From: Bacteroidaceae bacterium
Lineage (GTDB): Bacteria; Bacteroidota; Bacteroidia; Bacteroidales; Bacteroidaceae
Direction: 5' to 3'
Assembly (NCBI GenBank): GCA_016292045.1
Contig: JAEEZX010000063.1
Location: forward strand, 1 to 56,718
Length of the DNA stretch: 56,718 bases
Position numbers and translations under genes: made by a program
Notes under the pieces: model-generated
Databases searched by the model: none
Told to the model about the DNA's origin: nothing
The model's input: the letters and a program-made list of their open reading frames with translations, nothing else
Shown here: piece after piece, positions 6,085 through 14,735 of the stretch
Layout of the letters: every line of letters starts with the position of its first letter
Numbering within the stretch: position 1 is the first letter of the stretch

Positions 6085-6951
6085 TTAAATGCGCTTGAGG
6101 ACAAGTGTGATGAGGTCGTCAATCTGCGTCTTGTAACCGGTGTTCGCCTCCTTGGCGTAGCGGTTGGCCACCACCATGCAGCATGTCATAGCCCTGTGGC
6201 CGAGGATGGCGGAGAGACCGGCAAGGGCGGACGACTCCATCTCGAAGTTGCATATCTTCATGCCTTCATAGCGGAACGACTCAATCTTGGCATTCTGCCC
6301 GGGGTCCTGGATGCGCAGACGTATCTGGCGTCCCTGCGGGCCGTAGAAACCGCCGCAGGCACAGGTGATGCCGCGCACCATGTCGTCGGCTGCAATGCGC
6401 TCTATGAGTCCGGCATCCGCCACAGCGACATACGGAGCGCCCTTCTGCGGGCTCCAGTTCATGTGGGCGGTGAAGGCCTTCTCCAGAGCAAGGTCGCACA
6501 CGCGGTCACGGTCGCCGTAGTAGTTGAGCAGTCCGTCGAAACCGATGCTCTTGACCGAAGCGATGAACGTGCCGAGCGGTGTCTCGGGCTGAAGGCCGCC
6601 GCAGGTGCCGATGCGCACGATGGTGAGCCGGCGCAGAGAGGGATTGTCCTCCCGCGTGTTGAAATCGATGTTGGCGAGGGCATCCAGTTCGTTGACAACG
6701 ATGTCTATGTTGTCGCAACCGATGCCGGTGGACAGCGCTGTGATGCGTTTGCCCTCATAGGTGCCGGTGACGGTGTGGAACTCGCGCGACTGCACCTCGC
6801 ACTCAATACTGTCGAAGTGGGCTGCCACAGTGGCAACGCGACCGGGATCGCCCACAAGGATGATGCGGTCGGCTAGTTGCTCGGGGCGCAGATGGAGGTG
6901 GAAGATGCTTCCGTCCTCGTTGATTATCAATTCGGAAGGTGCGTATTTCAT
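6085..6951 (-). CDS. Nucleoside phosphorylase (uridine phosphorylase-like)
   Basis: 288 residues from the ATG at 6951 (MKYAPSELIINEDGS). It belongs to the PNP/UDP family, which cleaves nucleosides with phosphate in the cytoplasm to give a base and ribose-1-phosphate. Visible family features are ILVGDPGRV (phosphate-binding loop), STGIGCDNIDIVVNEL, RIGTCGG, and NFEMESSALAG with the ribose-contacting Glu-Met-Glu. Substrate cannot be fixed from sequence; uridine is most likely for this subgroup. The TAA is directly followed by the mnmE ATG with no gap, so the two are translationally coupled. The preceding gene ends 13 bp upstream. Confidence 0.88.
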   Translation of the reverse strand: MKYAPSELIINEDGSIFHLHLRPEQLADRIILVGDPGRVATVAAHFDSIECEVQSREFHTVTGTYEGKRITALSTGIGCDNIDIVVNELDALANIDFNTREDNPSLRRLTIVRIGTCGGLQPETPLGTFIASVKSIGFDGLLNYYGDRDRVCDLALEKAFTAHMNWSPQKGAPYVAVADAGLIERIAADDMVRGITCACGGFYGPQGRQIRLRIQDPGQNAKIESFRYEGMKICNFEMESSALAGLSAILGHRAMTCCMVVANRYAKEANTGYKTQIDDLITLVLKRI

Positions 6952-6964
6952 GGCGTGAAGATGT

Positions 6965-8074
6965 TTATCTGTCCAGCAGTGCGGCCCGGATGTTCTTCTC
7001 CAGGGCGTGCAGGTCGGAGACGGCCTGCACCACATCTGCCTCGAGAGCGAGGATGCGCGTGGCAAGGCGGTTCTTCTCCGATGCGGTGGCCTTGGCGTAC
7101 TGCTCACGCATGGAGGCAAGTATCTTCGAGTCGGTGTCCAGAGCCTCCTTCTTCTTGAGCCACTGCTCCGCCATCTTGCGGGCGTTGGCATCTTTGAAGT
7201 GGGAGAGGGAGGTGTAGGTGAGACGGTCGTTCACGACGAACTCGAAATCCTTCTTGTAGGCCTGTTTCTCGCCTTCCTGAAGGCTCTGCTTGCGCTTCAG
7301 CGCTTCTGCCACGGCATTCTGGTCGGTCCACGTGTCGCGTATGCTGTTGATGCGCGAGAGACTGTTGATGCGCTCTTCACCGATTTCGTCCACGTTGTAG
7401 GTGGTGCGTGAAACAGGCGGTATGAAGGTGTAGATGCACACCATGCCGGAGTCCTGTCCGCGGTCGGTGACGAAGGTGCCCAACTGGTTGAAATCGTCCA
7501 CGATGTAGAGGTAGTCGTTGGCCTCGGAATTGAACGGCATGCCGATATTCTCGGGATTGAGATAGCGACCGCCGTCGGCATCGTAGCGTGTCATGTAGAT
7601 GTCCAGTCCGCCCAGTCCGTTCTCATTCTCTGCGGCATAGTAGAGTGTGATGCCGTCGGAGAGCATGAAGGGGAAGCGCTGCTGCAGGTCGTTGTCGGGC
7701 AGTCCCTTGAGTTGCGCCTCCGCTGTCCATTCGCTGCCGATGAGGTCGTGTTCGAAAAGACGCAGGCGGCCGTCCGCAGCGCGCTGTGAAAGGATGTGTC
7801 TGTTGCCCAGCTGCGACACGAAACCGTCGGCAGAGACGGTGCCCGTCTCGTTGGCTGCCTGGTTGAGATGCTGGAAGAGCTCGTCGAACGACACCACCAC
7901 GGAATCCACAAAGGTGATTTGCGCCGTGGAGAGGCGTGCCAGTTGGAGTTTCTCCTCACGAGCCTGCTCGGCCAGTTCCTCCGGCGTGGGCTTCTTCTTT
8001 TTCGCCTTTCTCCGCTGAGCGTTCATGCTCAGCGAGAGAAGGGCGATAAGTGTCAGACAGACAATCTTTTTCAT
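6965..8074 (-). CDS. Secreted protein with PD40/beta-propeller-like segment and C-terminal coiled coil
   Basis: 369 residues. A Sec signal peptide (MKKIVCLTLIALLSLSMNA) precedes a strongly basic stretch (RRKAKKKK). The middle, about 90-240, has blade-like motifs of the Tol/PD40 type found in Bacteroidetes envelope proteins (FPFMLSDGITLYYAAENENG; GLGGLDIYMTRYD; FVTDRGQDSG). The last ~110 residues are charged and helical, probably a coiled coil. No enzyme motif is seen. It lies in the serS-to-mnmE run, 10 bp after the oxidoreductase gene, and is probably a periplasmic or cell-envelope-associated protein of unknown role. Confidence 0.7.
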   Translation of the reverse strand: MKKIVCLTLIALLSLSMNAQRRKAKKKKPTPEELAEQAREEKLQLARLSTAQITFVDSVVVSFDELFQHLNQAANETGTVSADGFVSQLGNRHILSQRAADGRLRLFEHDLIGSEWTAEAQLKGLPDNDLQQRFPFMLSDGITLYYAAENENGLGGLDIYMTRYDADGGRYLNPENIGMPFNSEANDYLYIVDDFNQLGTFVTDRGQDSGMVCIYTFIPPVSRTTYNVDEIGEERINSLSRINSIRDTWTDQNAVAEALKRKQSLQEGEKQAYKKDFEFVVNDRLTYTSLSHFKDANARKMAEQWLKKKEALDTDSKILASMREQYAKATASEKNRLATRILALEADVVQAVSDLHALEKNIRAALLDR

Positions 8075-8085
8075 GTGCTGTATTC

Positions 8086-10452
8086 TTACTTGTTGCTAAG
8101 ATACTCGTCCATAGCCTTTGCAGCGCGACGTCCGTCGCCCATAGCCAGGATCACCGTAGCGCCACCGCGCACGATGTCACCGCCGGCAAAGATGGTGGGG
8201 ATGTTGGTCTGCATGCCTTCGTTCACCACGATGGTGTTCTTGCGTCCGAGTTCCAGACCGTCGATAGACGTGGGAACGATGGGGTTGGGGCTCACACCGA
8301 CAGCTACGATAGCCTGGTCGATGGCAATGGTCTCAGTGGCTCCGGGAATGGCAACAGGAGAGCGGCGACCGGAAGCGTCGGGCTCGCCCAGTTCCATCTT
8401 CTGCAGTACCACCTCAGTGACATTACCCTTGTCGTCAGCATGATATTCAATGGGGTTGTGGAGCGTGAGGAATTCGATTCCCTCCTCCTTAGCGTGCTTC
8501 ACCTCCTCCAGACGGGCAGGCATCTCCTCCTCGGAACGACGGTATGCGATGAATACGCGCTCTGCGCCGAGACGCTTTGCCGTGCGGCAGGAGTCCATAG
8601 CGGTGTTGCCGCCGCCGACCACCATCACGCTCTTGGCCTTCTTGACGGGCGTTGCGTATTCGGGGTTGGAAGCATCCATGAGGTTGACACGTGTGAGGTA
8701 CTCGTTGGACGACATGATGCCGTTGGAGTTCTCACCGGGAATGCTCATGAAGTTGGGCAGACCGGCACCGGAACCTACGAAGATGCCCTGATAGCCTTCG
8801 TTCTCCAAGTCCTTGACAGTGATGGTCTTGCCCACCACGCAGTCCTTCACGAAGTTGACACCGATCTGTCTCAAGTTCTCTATCTCCACGTCGACGATGG
8901 CGTTGGGAAGACGGAATTCGGGAATGCCGTATTTCAGCACACCGCCGATCTCGTGCAGTGCCTCGAAGACAGTGACGTCGTATCCGGCCTTTGCCATATC
9001 GCCGGCGAAGGAGAGGCCGGAAGGACCGGAACCGATGACGGCAATCTTCTTGCCGTTCTTAGGAGCCACTTCGGGCAGTGCCATCTTACCGCTCTCGCGC
9101 TCGAAGTCGGCAGCGAAGCGCTCCAGATTACCGATAGCCACAGCGGGCTCCTTCATCTTGAGGTGGATACACATGCTCTCGCACTGCTTCTCCTGAGGGC
9201 ATACACGGCCGCAGACAGCGGGGAGTGCGGATGTGGACTTCAGGATGCGGGCGGCGTTAAGGAATTCGCCTCTCTCGATGTTCTTGATGAACGAGGGGAT
9301 ATTGATGCTCACGGGACAGCCCTGCATACAGGTGGGGTTGGCACAGTCGAGACAGCGCTTGGCTTCCGTCATGGCCTGCTCCACGGAGAGACCGGTGTTG
9401 ACCTCCTCCACACGTGTTGTGGCACGGTAGACGGGATCCAGTTCGGGCATCTTGCAGCGCTCGATAGCGGTGCGCTCCTTTGCCTTCATGGATTTGCGGA
9501 GCTCCTCACGGTAGGGGGCGTTGCGGTCGATGAGTTCGGCAACGGGTGTCGTGGTGTCCATATTCTCAGCAGAATAAGTCTCCTTCTTCTGCTCTTTCTT
9601 GTCTGAGCAGCAGCATGTCTTGGAACCGTTCAGGGCAGCCTCGTACTGAGCCATAGCCTCGGCCTCTTCTGCCTTGAAGGCACCGCCGCGCTGCAGCATC
9701 TCGTTGAAGTCCACCTGATGGCCGTCAAACTCGGGACCGTCCACGCAGACAAACTTCGTCTTGCCGCCCACGGAGATACGGCAGGCACCGCACATACCTG
9801 TACCGTCCACCATGATGGTGTTGAGCGATACGTCGGTGGGGATGTTGTATTTCTGTGTCAGCAGACAGCAGAACTTCATCATGATGGCAGGACCGATGGC
9901 GAAGCACTTGTCCACCTTCTCGCGCTGGATAACCTCTTCCATGCCGACAGTGACAACACCCTTGTTGCCGTAGCTGCCGTCGTCGGTCATGATGATGACC
10001 TCGTCGGAGGAAGCGCGTACCTCGTCTTCCAGAATTATGAGCTCCTTGGAGCGTCCGGCAATGACGGAAATCACCTTGTTGCCGGCAGCCTTGAGGGCCT
10101 GGATGATGGGCAGCATGGGAGCTGTGCCGACACCGCCGCCGGCGCAGAGCACTGTGCCGTAGTTCTCAATGTGTGTGGCGCGTCCCAGAGGACCTACAAC
10201 GTCGGCAATGTAGTCGCCTTCGTTGAGGGAACAGAGCTTGGTGGTGGAAGCACCTACTGTCTGGATAACCAGTGTGATGGTGCCTTTCTCCGTGTCGCTG
10301 CCTGCAATGGTCAAGGGCACACGTTCGCCTTTCTCATCAACGCGCACAATCACGAAGTGACCGGCTTTGCGTGCTTTGGCGATAAGAGGAGCCTCCACGT
10401 CGAGACGGAAGACTTTCTCGCTGAATTGGATTTTCTTGACAATTTTGTTCAT
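8086..10452 (-). CDS. Fused NfnA-like FAD/2Fe-2S subunit and GltD-like NADPH oxidoreductase
   Basis: 788 residues, a fusion usually annotated as bifunctional dihydroorotate dehydrogenase B NAD-binding subunit/NADPH-dependent glutamate synthase. Residues about 1-270 are a ferredoxin-NADP reductase-like module ending in a 2Fe-2S motif (GMCGACRISVGG, then VCVDGPEF). A lysine-rich linker with CCCS follows. Residues about 320-788 are GltD/SudA-like: Fe-S cysteines in CLDCANPTCMQGCPV and CGRVCPQEKQCESMC, an FAD GxGxxG (VIGSGPSGLSFAGDMAKAGY), a nucleotide-binding VVGGGNTAMDSCR, and a C-terminal AGGDIVRGGATV. Such fusions resemble NfnAB, which couples NADH, NADPH and ferredoxin by flavin bifurcation; that activity is inferred. 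It starts 36 bp after serS. Confidence 0.9.
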   Translation of the reverse strand: MNKIVKKIQFSEKVFRLDVEAPLIAKARKAGHFVIVRVDEKGERVPLTIAGSDTEKGTITLVIQTVGASTTKLCSLNEGDYIADVVGPLGRATHIENYGTVLCAGGGVGTAPMLPIIQALKAAGNKVISVIAGRSKELIILEDEVRASSDEVIIMTDDGSYGNKGVVTVGMEEVIQREKVDKCFAIGPAIMMKFCCLLTQKYNIPTDVSLNTIMVDGTGMCGACRISVGGKTKFVCVDGPEFDGHQVDFNEMLQRGGAFKAEEAEAMAQYEAALNGSKTCCCSDKKEQKKETYSAENMDTTTPVAELIDRNAPYREELRKSMKAKERTAIERCKMPELDPVYRATTRVEEVNTGLSVEQAMTEAKRCLDCANPTCMQGCPVSINIPSFIKNIERGEFLNAARILKSTSALPAVCGRVCPQEKQCESMCIHLKMKEPAVAIGNLERFAADFERESGKMALPEVAPKNGKKIAVIGSGPSGLSFAGDMAKAGYDVTVFEALHEIGGVLKYGIPEFRLPNAIVDVEIENLRQIGVNFVKDCVVGKTITVKDLENEGYQGIFVGSGAGLPNFMSIPGENSNGIMSSNEYLTRVNLMDASNPEYATPVKKAKSVMVVGGGNTAMDSCRTAKRLGAERVFIAYRRSEEEMPARLEEVKHAKEEGIEFLTLHNPIEYHADDKGNVTEVVLQKMELGEPDASGRRSPVAIPGATETIAIDQAIVAVGVSPNPIVPTSIDGLELGRKNTIVVNEGMQTNIPTIFAGGDIVRGGATVILAMGDGRRAAKAMDEYLSNK

Positions 10453-10488
10453 GAGTGAAATATGCTTTTTACCTTATGTTTGTTGTCA

Positions 10489-11805
10489 TCAGTTGATTAT
10501 CTCACAACCCATGTAGGGTACAAGTGCCTTCGGAACGCGGATGCCGTCCTCCGTCTGGTTGTTCTCAAGGATCGAGGCAACGATGCGGGGCAGGGCCAGT
10601 GCCGAACCGTTGAGGGTGTGGCAGAGCTCCGTCTTCTTCTCGGCATTGCGGAAGCGGCACTTGAGGCGGTTGGCCTGGTAGGTGTCGAAATTGGACACGG
10701 AACTGACCTCAAGCCAGCGCTTCTGTGCCTCGCTGTACACCTCGAAGTCGTAGCAGATGGCACTGGTGAAACTCTGGTCGCCGCCGCAGAGACGCAGGAT
10801 GCGATAGGGAAGTTCCAGCTTCTGCAGCAGTCCCTCCACGTGCGCCAGCATCTCCTTGTGGCTCTCGGCAGAGTGCTCCGGTGTGTCGATGCGCACAATC
10901 TCAATCTTGGAGAATTCGTGCAGACGGTTCAGGCCGCGCACATCCTTGCCGTAAGAACCTGCCTCGCGGCGGAAACACTGGGTGTAGGCGCAGTTCTTGA
11001 TGGGAAGGTCCTTCTCGTCGATGATGACGTCGCGGTAGATGTTAGTCACAGGCACCTCTGCCGTGGGGATGAGGTAGAGGTCGTCCACCTCGCAGTGGTA
11101 CATCTGACCCTCCTTGTCGGGCAACTGTCCTGTGCCGTAGCCGGAAGCTGCATTCACCACTGTCGGGGGCATGATTTCCTCGTAACCGGCCTTGCGTGCC
11201 TCGTCGAGGAAGAAGTTGATGAGAGCGCGCTGCAACTGTGCTCCCTTGCCGCGATACACGGGGAAACCGGCACCGCTGATCTTCACACCGAGGTCGAAAT
11301 CAATGAGATTGTATTTCTTGGCGAGTTCCCAGTGGGGCAGACGTGCGCTCTCCACAACGGGGTTTGCTGTCCAGTTGCCCACGGTGTCCTCTCCGATGAC
11401 GCACTCCTTCAGGTTGGACTTCACCACCCAGTTGTCCTCTGCGCCGGCTCCTTCCGGCACTTCGTCGTAGGGGATATTGGGTATCTGGCAGAGTTTCTGG
11501 TTGAGGAGCTTTTCTGCCTCCTCCATCTGGCTCTTGAGGGCCTCGCCGGCCACTTTGAGCTCGCTTACCTGCTGTTTGATGCTTTCTGCCTCGTCCTTCC
11601 TGCCCTGTTTCATCAGTCCGCCGATTTCGGCAGCCAGTTTCTTGGCCTGGGAGAGATTCTGGTCGAGTGAGGTCTGTGCCTCGCGTCGCTTTTTATCGAT
11701 TGACATCACTTCTTCGATGGCCTCTTTGGCTCCTGAGAAGCGTTTCTTTTCGAGTCCGCGAATGACGCGTTCCGTCTGTTCGTTAATCAGTTTGAGTGTA
11801 AGCAT
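10489..11805 (-). CDS. serS: Seryl-tRNA synthetase
   Basis: 438 residues, class II aminoacyl-tRNA synthetase that charges tRNA-Ser and tRNA-Sec-like substrates in the cytoplasm. The N-terminal ~110 residues form the long antiparallel coiled-coil arm (KKRREAQTSLDQNLSQAKKL; KQQVSELKVAGEALKSQMEE). The catalytic core shows class II motif 2 (CAYTQCFRREAGSYGKDVRG) and motif 3 (NGSALALPRIVASILENNQ). The start (MLTLKLINEQTERVIRGLEK) matches the normal N-terminus. It is first in the minus-strand run that continues through mnmE, with a -7 box at 11880-11887. Confidence 0.97.
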   Translation of the reverse strand: MLTLKLINEQTERVIRGLEKKRFSGAKEAIEEVMSIDKKRREAQTSLDQNLSQAKKLAAEIGGLMKQGRKDEAESIKQQVSELKVAGEALKSQMEEAEKLLNQKLCQIPNIPYDEVPEGAGAEDNWVVKSNLKECVIGEDTVGNWTANPVVESARLPHWELAKKYNLIDFDLGVKISGAGFPVYRGKGAQLQRALINFFLDEARKAGYEEIMPPTVVNAASGYGTGQLPDKEGQMYHCEVDDLYLIPTAEVPVTNIYRDVIIDEKDLPIKNCAYTQCFRREAGSYGKDVRGLNRLHEFSKIEIVRIDTPEHSAESHKEMLAHVEGLLQKLELPYRILRLCGGDQSFTSAICYDFEVYSEAQKRWLEVSSVSNFDTYQANRLKCRFRNAEKKTELCHTLNGSALALPRIVASILENNQTEDGIRVPKALVPYMGCEIIN

Positions 11806-11879
11806 CTATTTGTAGTCTTTTTTTGATTTTTGTTGGGTTCCGGTATATGGATTGATACTATATAGACCTAAAACGCGTG

Positions 11880-11887
11880 CAAAGTTA
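11880..11887 (-). promoter_or_regulatory. serS: -7 promoter element upstream of serS
   Basis: The minus strand reads TAACTTTG, matching TAnnTTTG, followed by GC as in most other promoters here. The leader to the ATG at 11805 is about 70 nt. A TTTGG at 11912-11916 is the nearest -33 candidate, with rather long spacing. Confidence 0.65.
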
Positions 11888-11933
11888 CAACAAAATATCG
11901 AAAAAGGACTGCCAAAAGGCGCTTTTTTCTGTC

Positions 11934-14735
11934 TTATGACAGACAAATTGTTCTGTAGGGACACATTTTACAAGGTGAGTTGTCCGTTTTCTGGAACGGA
12001 ATGCTCTCATCGAACACCTCCTTGACGAGATTCTGCAGACGCTCCTCATAATCGCTCATCAACGTGCCTTCCCGCAGGTCCGTCAGCGGTGCCCCGTTGA
12101 GCATGAGTGTGGGGTCGTAATCGTCCGTCGCAGCCTTCGCGGGATAAAACAGAAGAGGCTTCACCGGCAGTTCCGGTTTGTGCTTCTCGGCTGTCTTTTT
12201 TATGTATGCCAGCGAGTAGAGCAGTGTCTGGAGATAGTAGCCGGCGTGGTCGCCTTTCTGGAAAATCTTGTCCATTGTCACATCTTTGTCCAGATGGCCT
12301 CCGGTCTTGTAGTCGACAACTCTTACAGTGCCGTCTTTCAGCATATCCAGACGGTCGATAAATCCGCCGGTGCGAATTGTGACGGGCTCCCCGTTCTTGT
12401 TGATTGTCAGGTCGAAACAAAACGTTTTCTCCATCATCAGGATGGTGAAAGGCGCGAGGTTTCTGTCGTAGCGCAGGAGATTGAGCAGGAAGCGTTCGAC
12501 AACGGCTCTCAGTATGATGTTTTCTCCCAGGAAATCACTTACGCCGCCTTCCTTCTGAAATGCCTCGTCGATATATGGCTGGATGCGTCTTCCGTGGTCT
12601 GCAAGAAGGAGGGATATCTGGTCCTGTGATATGGTTTTGTTGCCGCCGCTTCTGCCGATGAGTTCTGTGTACATCTTTTGAGCTGCAGAGTGAAAGATGT
12701 TGCCCAGCGCTCTCGCGTCGATACCGTCCTCGAGGTCTTCCTGTTCCTTGATTTCTGCCACATGACTGAGGAAGAAACTCAGGGGGCACCGCAGATACTC
12801 ATTCAGGGCGGAAGGGGAGAGCAGGGCTGTCTTGCCGTCCTCGTCGGGAGTGAGATAGCGTGCCCAGAGCCGCTCCATGACGTCCGCAGTCTTCTCTATC
12901 ACGGGTGGAGTATATGTGGCGGTTTCCTGTCCGGATTCCAGACGCAGAGCCTCTATGGGTATCTCTGTTTCGGCCTGCAGCTGGCGCAGGAAACGGCTCA
13001 TCTCGTTGCGCCGCACTCCCGCCGTGGAGTCATTGTAGATACAGGTGACGTGCCGGGCTCTCTGTATGAGGCGATAGAAGTAATAGGCGAATGTCGCCAT
13101 CCGGTGTCCTATCGTGGTCATTCCGAAACCTGTGCGCAGAGTATAGGGTATGATGCTCGTGTCGACTCCGCCCTTCGGAAGGAATCCCTCTCCGACGCTG
13201 AGCAGCAGGATGTTGTTGAAGTCCAGGCAGCGTGTTTCCAACACACCCATCACCTGCAGTCCGGTGGCCGGCTCTCCATGGAACGGCACGCTGATGCGAC
13301 CGAGTGCGCGGCGCAGCAATCGTCTCAGTGTGAGTTCTTTGAGCACGAGAGGGCGCTCCTCGTCGCTGAGCAGCATGATGAACTTCTGCATCACGACATG
13401 CGCATGGAAAAGCGTTTCCTTGTGGAGTGCGGCAAGCGGTTGCTGCTGCAGTGCCTCCAGGAGCGTTCCTTCGGTGAGGATGCGGTCGATGTACTCCAGG
13501 AGCGCCACCTGGTCGCCCTCCGGCAGTATGTGGTTCCAGATGCTTTCTTCTATCTTCCAGATGTACGGGTGAGATGCAACAGACTTCAGATTTTTGCTGC
13601 GGAAGCGTTTGTGCTTTCTGTCCACCCCTTCGGTCTGGAGGTCCAGCAGCGCCACGATGAGGCTGTATGTGGGCGTTCCCGTCATGTTGTACCCCATCGT
13701 GATATTAACCTCACGCGGGCCGTTCTCGTCAGGAATACTGTGAAGTACTGTTTCCAGCAGGCTTTCATCACAAAGCACTATCGCGGTGCGGTTCTCTTCT
13801 TTCTTGTCGAGATGGGAGGAGAGCCATTCGGGGATGTATCTGGTCTGTATGCTGTCTGTCGGGGCGCTCACAAAGGTGAATCCCGGATGTGTCTTAATGT
13901 TGTCGAACTCGCTCTTGTCCAACTGATTGGGGAATTTCTCCAGATTCTTTCGGATGAATTCTCCTGCCTCGAAGTTGGGGGCCATATAGAGCAGGTCGTA
14001 GTCCCAGAAGAAGATTGCCTGTCCTCTTTTCTGCAGCGCCCTCATCAGTCTCTCTTCCGATTCGCTTATCATGTTGAATCCCACGAAGGCGTACGTCATG
14101 TCCTGTGGAATATGAGTCATTGTTTCCGAATCTTCTGCCACCTGTCGCATCAAAGCTCCCTTGTAAGGCATTACGTTCTCGGGCATTTCCTCCTTGAGCC
14201 TTCTGTAAAGGGCAGGCATTCTGTCCCATAGCATTCTGAACGCGATTTTTATCCTGCTCAGATGGTTCTCGTCGAAATCTGCGAAGAACTGCTTCAATGC
14301 ATCGAACTGCTCTTTGCTGAGAAAGGTCTCGTCGTTGAGTTCGTTGAGTTCTTTCGCGTTGAGAAACAGTTTGTCGGCATCAACAAGATGTTTGTCGATA
14401 TCGTCGAAGTCGGAAAGCAGCACTTCTCCCCATCCCCAGAAGCGGTCGATGGTCTCTTCGCCTCTCTTTTCTTCCGGCAGAAGACTCTGATAAATGTCAT
14501 ATAATGCGGTGATGCTGGTGATGGGGTCTGCCACAGTGTTGTGGGAGAGACGCATGAAGAGTTCGTCGATGCTGACATAGTGGGGAGCCCACATGGGGTG
14601 CGGGGTGATGGCGGACAACTCCTGCGAAAGGAACAGGCCTGCTCTCTTGCCGGGGAACACCACAGTGACCCGCGACAGGTTCTCGCCCCATCTCGCCATC
14701 AGATTCTCTGCCACAAGTCTGAGAAAGCTCTTCAT
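11934..14735 (-). CDS. addB: AddB-like exonuclease subunit (PD-(D/E)XK family)
   Basis: 933 residues. It is the partner of AddA in the helicase-nuclease that resects double-strand breaks for RecA. The N-terminal half is an inactive helicase-like fold that opens with VVFPGKRAGLFLSQEL in place of a true Walker A. The C-terminal nuclease shows LSPSALNEYLRCPLSFFLS, VRVVDYKTGG (catalytic Asp and Lys of the RecB-type nuclease) and a terminal PCKMCPYRTIC. With the Cys of LRCPL these make the four-cysteine iron-sulfur staple typical of AddB. The ATG overlaps the addA stop by one base (TAATG), so translation is coupled. Confidence 0.87.
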   Translation of the reverse strand: MKSFLRLVAENLMARWGENLSRVTVVFPGKRAGLFLSQELSAITPHPMWAPHYVSIDELFMRLSHNTVADPITSITALYDIYQSLLPEEKRGEETIDRFWGWGEVLLSDFDDIDKHLVDADKLFLNAKELNELNDETFLSKEQFDALKQFFADFDENHLSRIKIAFRMLWDRMPALYRRLKEEMPENVMPYKGALMRQVAEDSETMTHIPQDMTYAFVGFNMISESEERLMRALQKRGQAIFFWDYDLLYMAPNFEAGEFIRKNLEKFPNQLDKSEFDNIKTHPGFTFVSAPTDSIQTRYIPEWLSSHLDKKEENRTAIVLCDESLLETVLHSIPDENGPREVNITMGYNMTGTPTYSLIVALLDLQTEGVDRKHKRFRSKNLKSVASHPYIWKIEESIWNHILPEGDQVALLEYIDRILTEGTLLEALQQQPLAALHKETLFHAHVVMQKFIMLLSDEERPLVLKELTLRRLLRRALGRISVPFHGEPATGLQVMGVLETRCLDFNNILLLSVGEGFLPKGGVDTSIIPYTLRTGFGMTTIGHRMATFAYYFYRLIQRARHVTCIYNDSTAGVRRNEMSRFLRQLQAETEIPIEALRLESGQETATYTPPVIEKTADVMERLWARYLTPDEDGKTALLSPSALNEYLRCPLSFFLSHVAEIKEQEDLEDGIDARALGNIFHSAAQKMYTELIGRSGGNKTISQDQISLLLADHGRRIQPYIDEAFQKEGGVSDFLGENIILRAVVERFLLNLLRYDRNLAPFTILMMEKTFCFDLTINKNGEPVTIRTGGFIDRLDMLKDGTVRVVDYKTGGHLDKDVTMDKIFQKGDHAGYYLQTLLYSLAYIKKTAEKHKPELPVKPLLFYPAKAATDDYDPTLMLNGAPLTDLREGTLMSDYEERLQNLVKEVFDESIPFQKTDNSPCKMCPYRTICLS

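Noticed and set aside
11890..11930. Weak hairpin after addB as a terminator
   Set aside because: Only a 3-4 bp GC stem with T runs on either side; too weak to call and it overlaps the serS promoter region.
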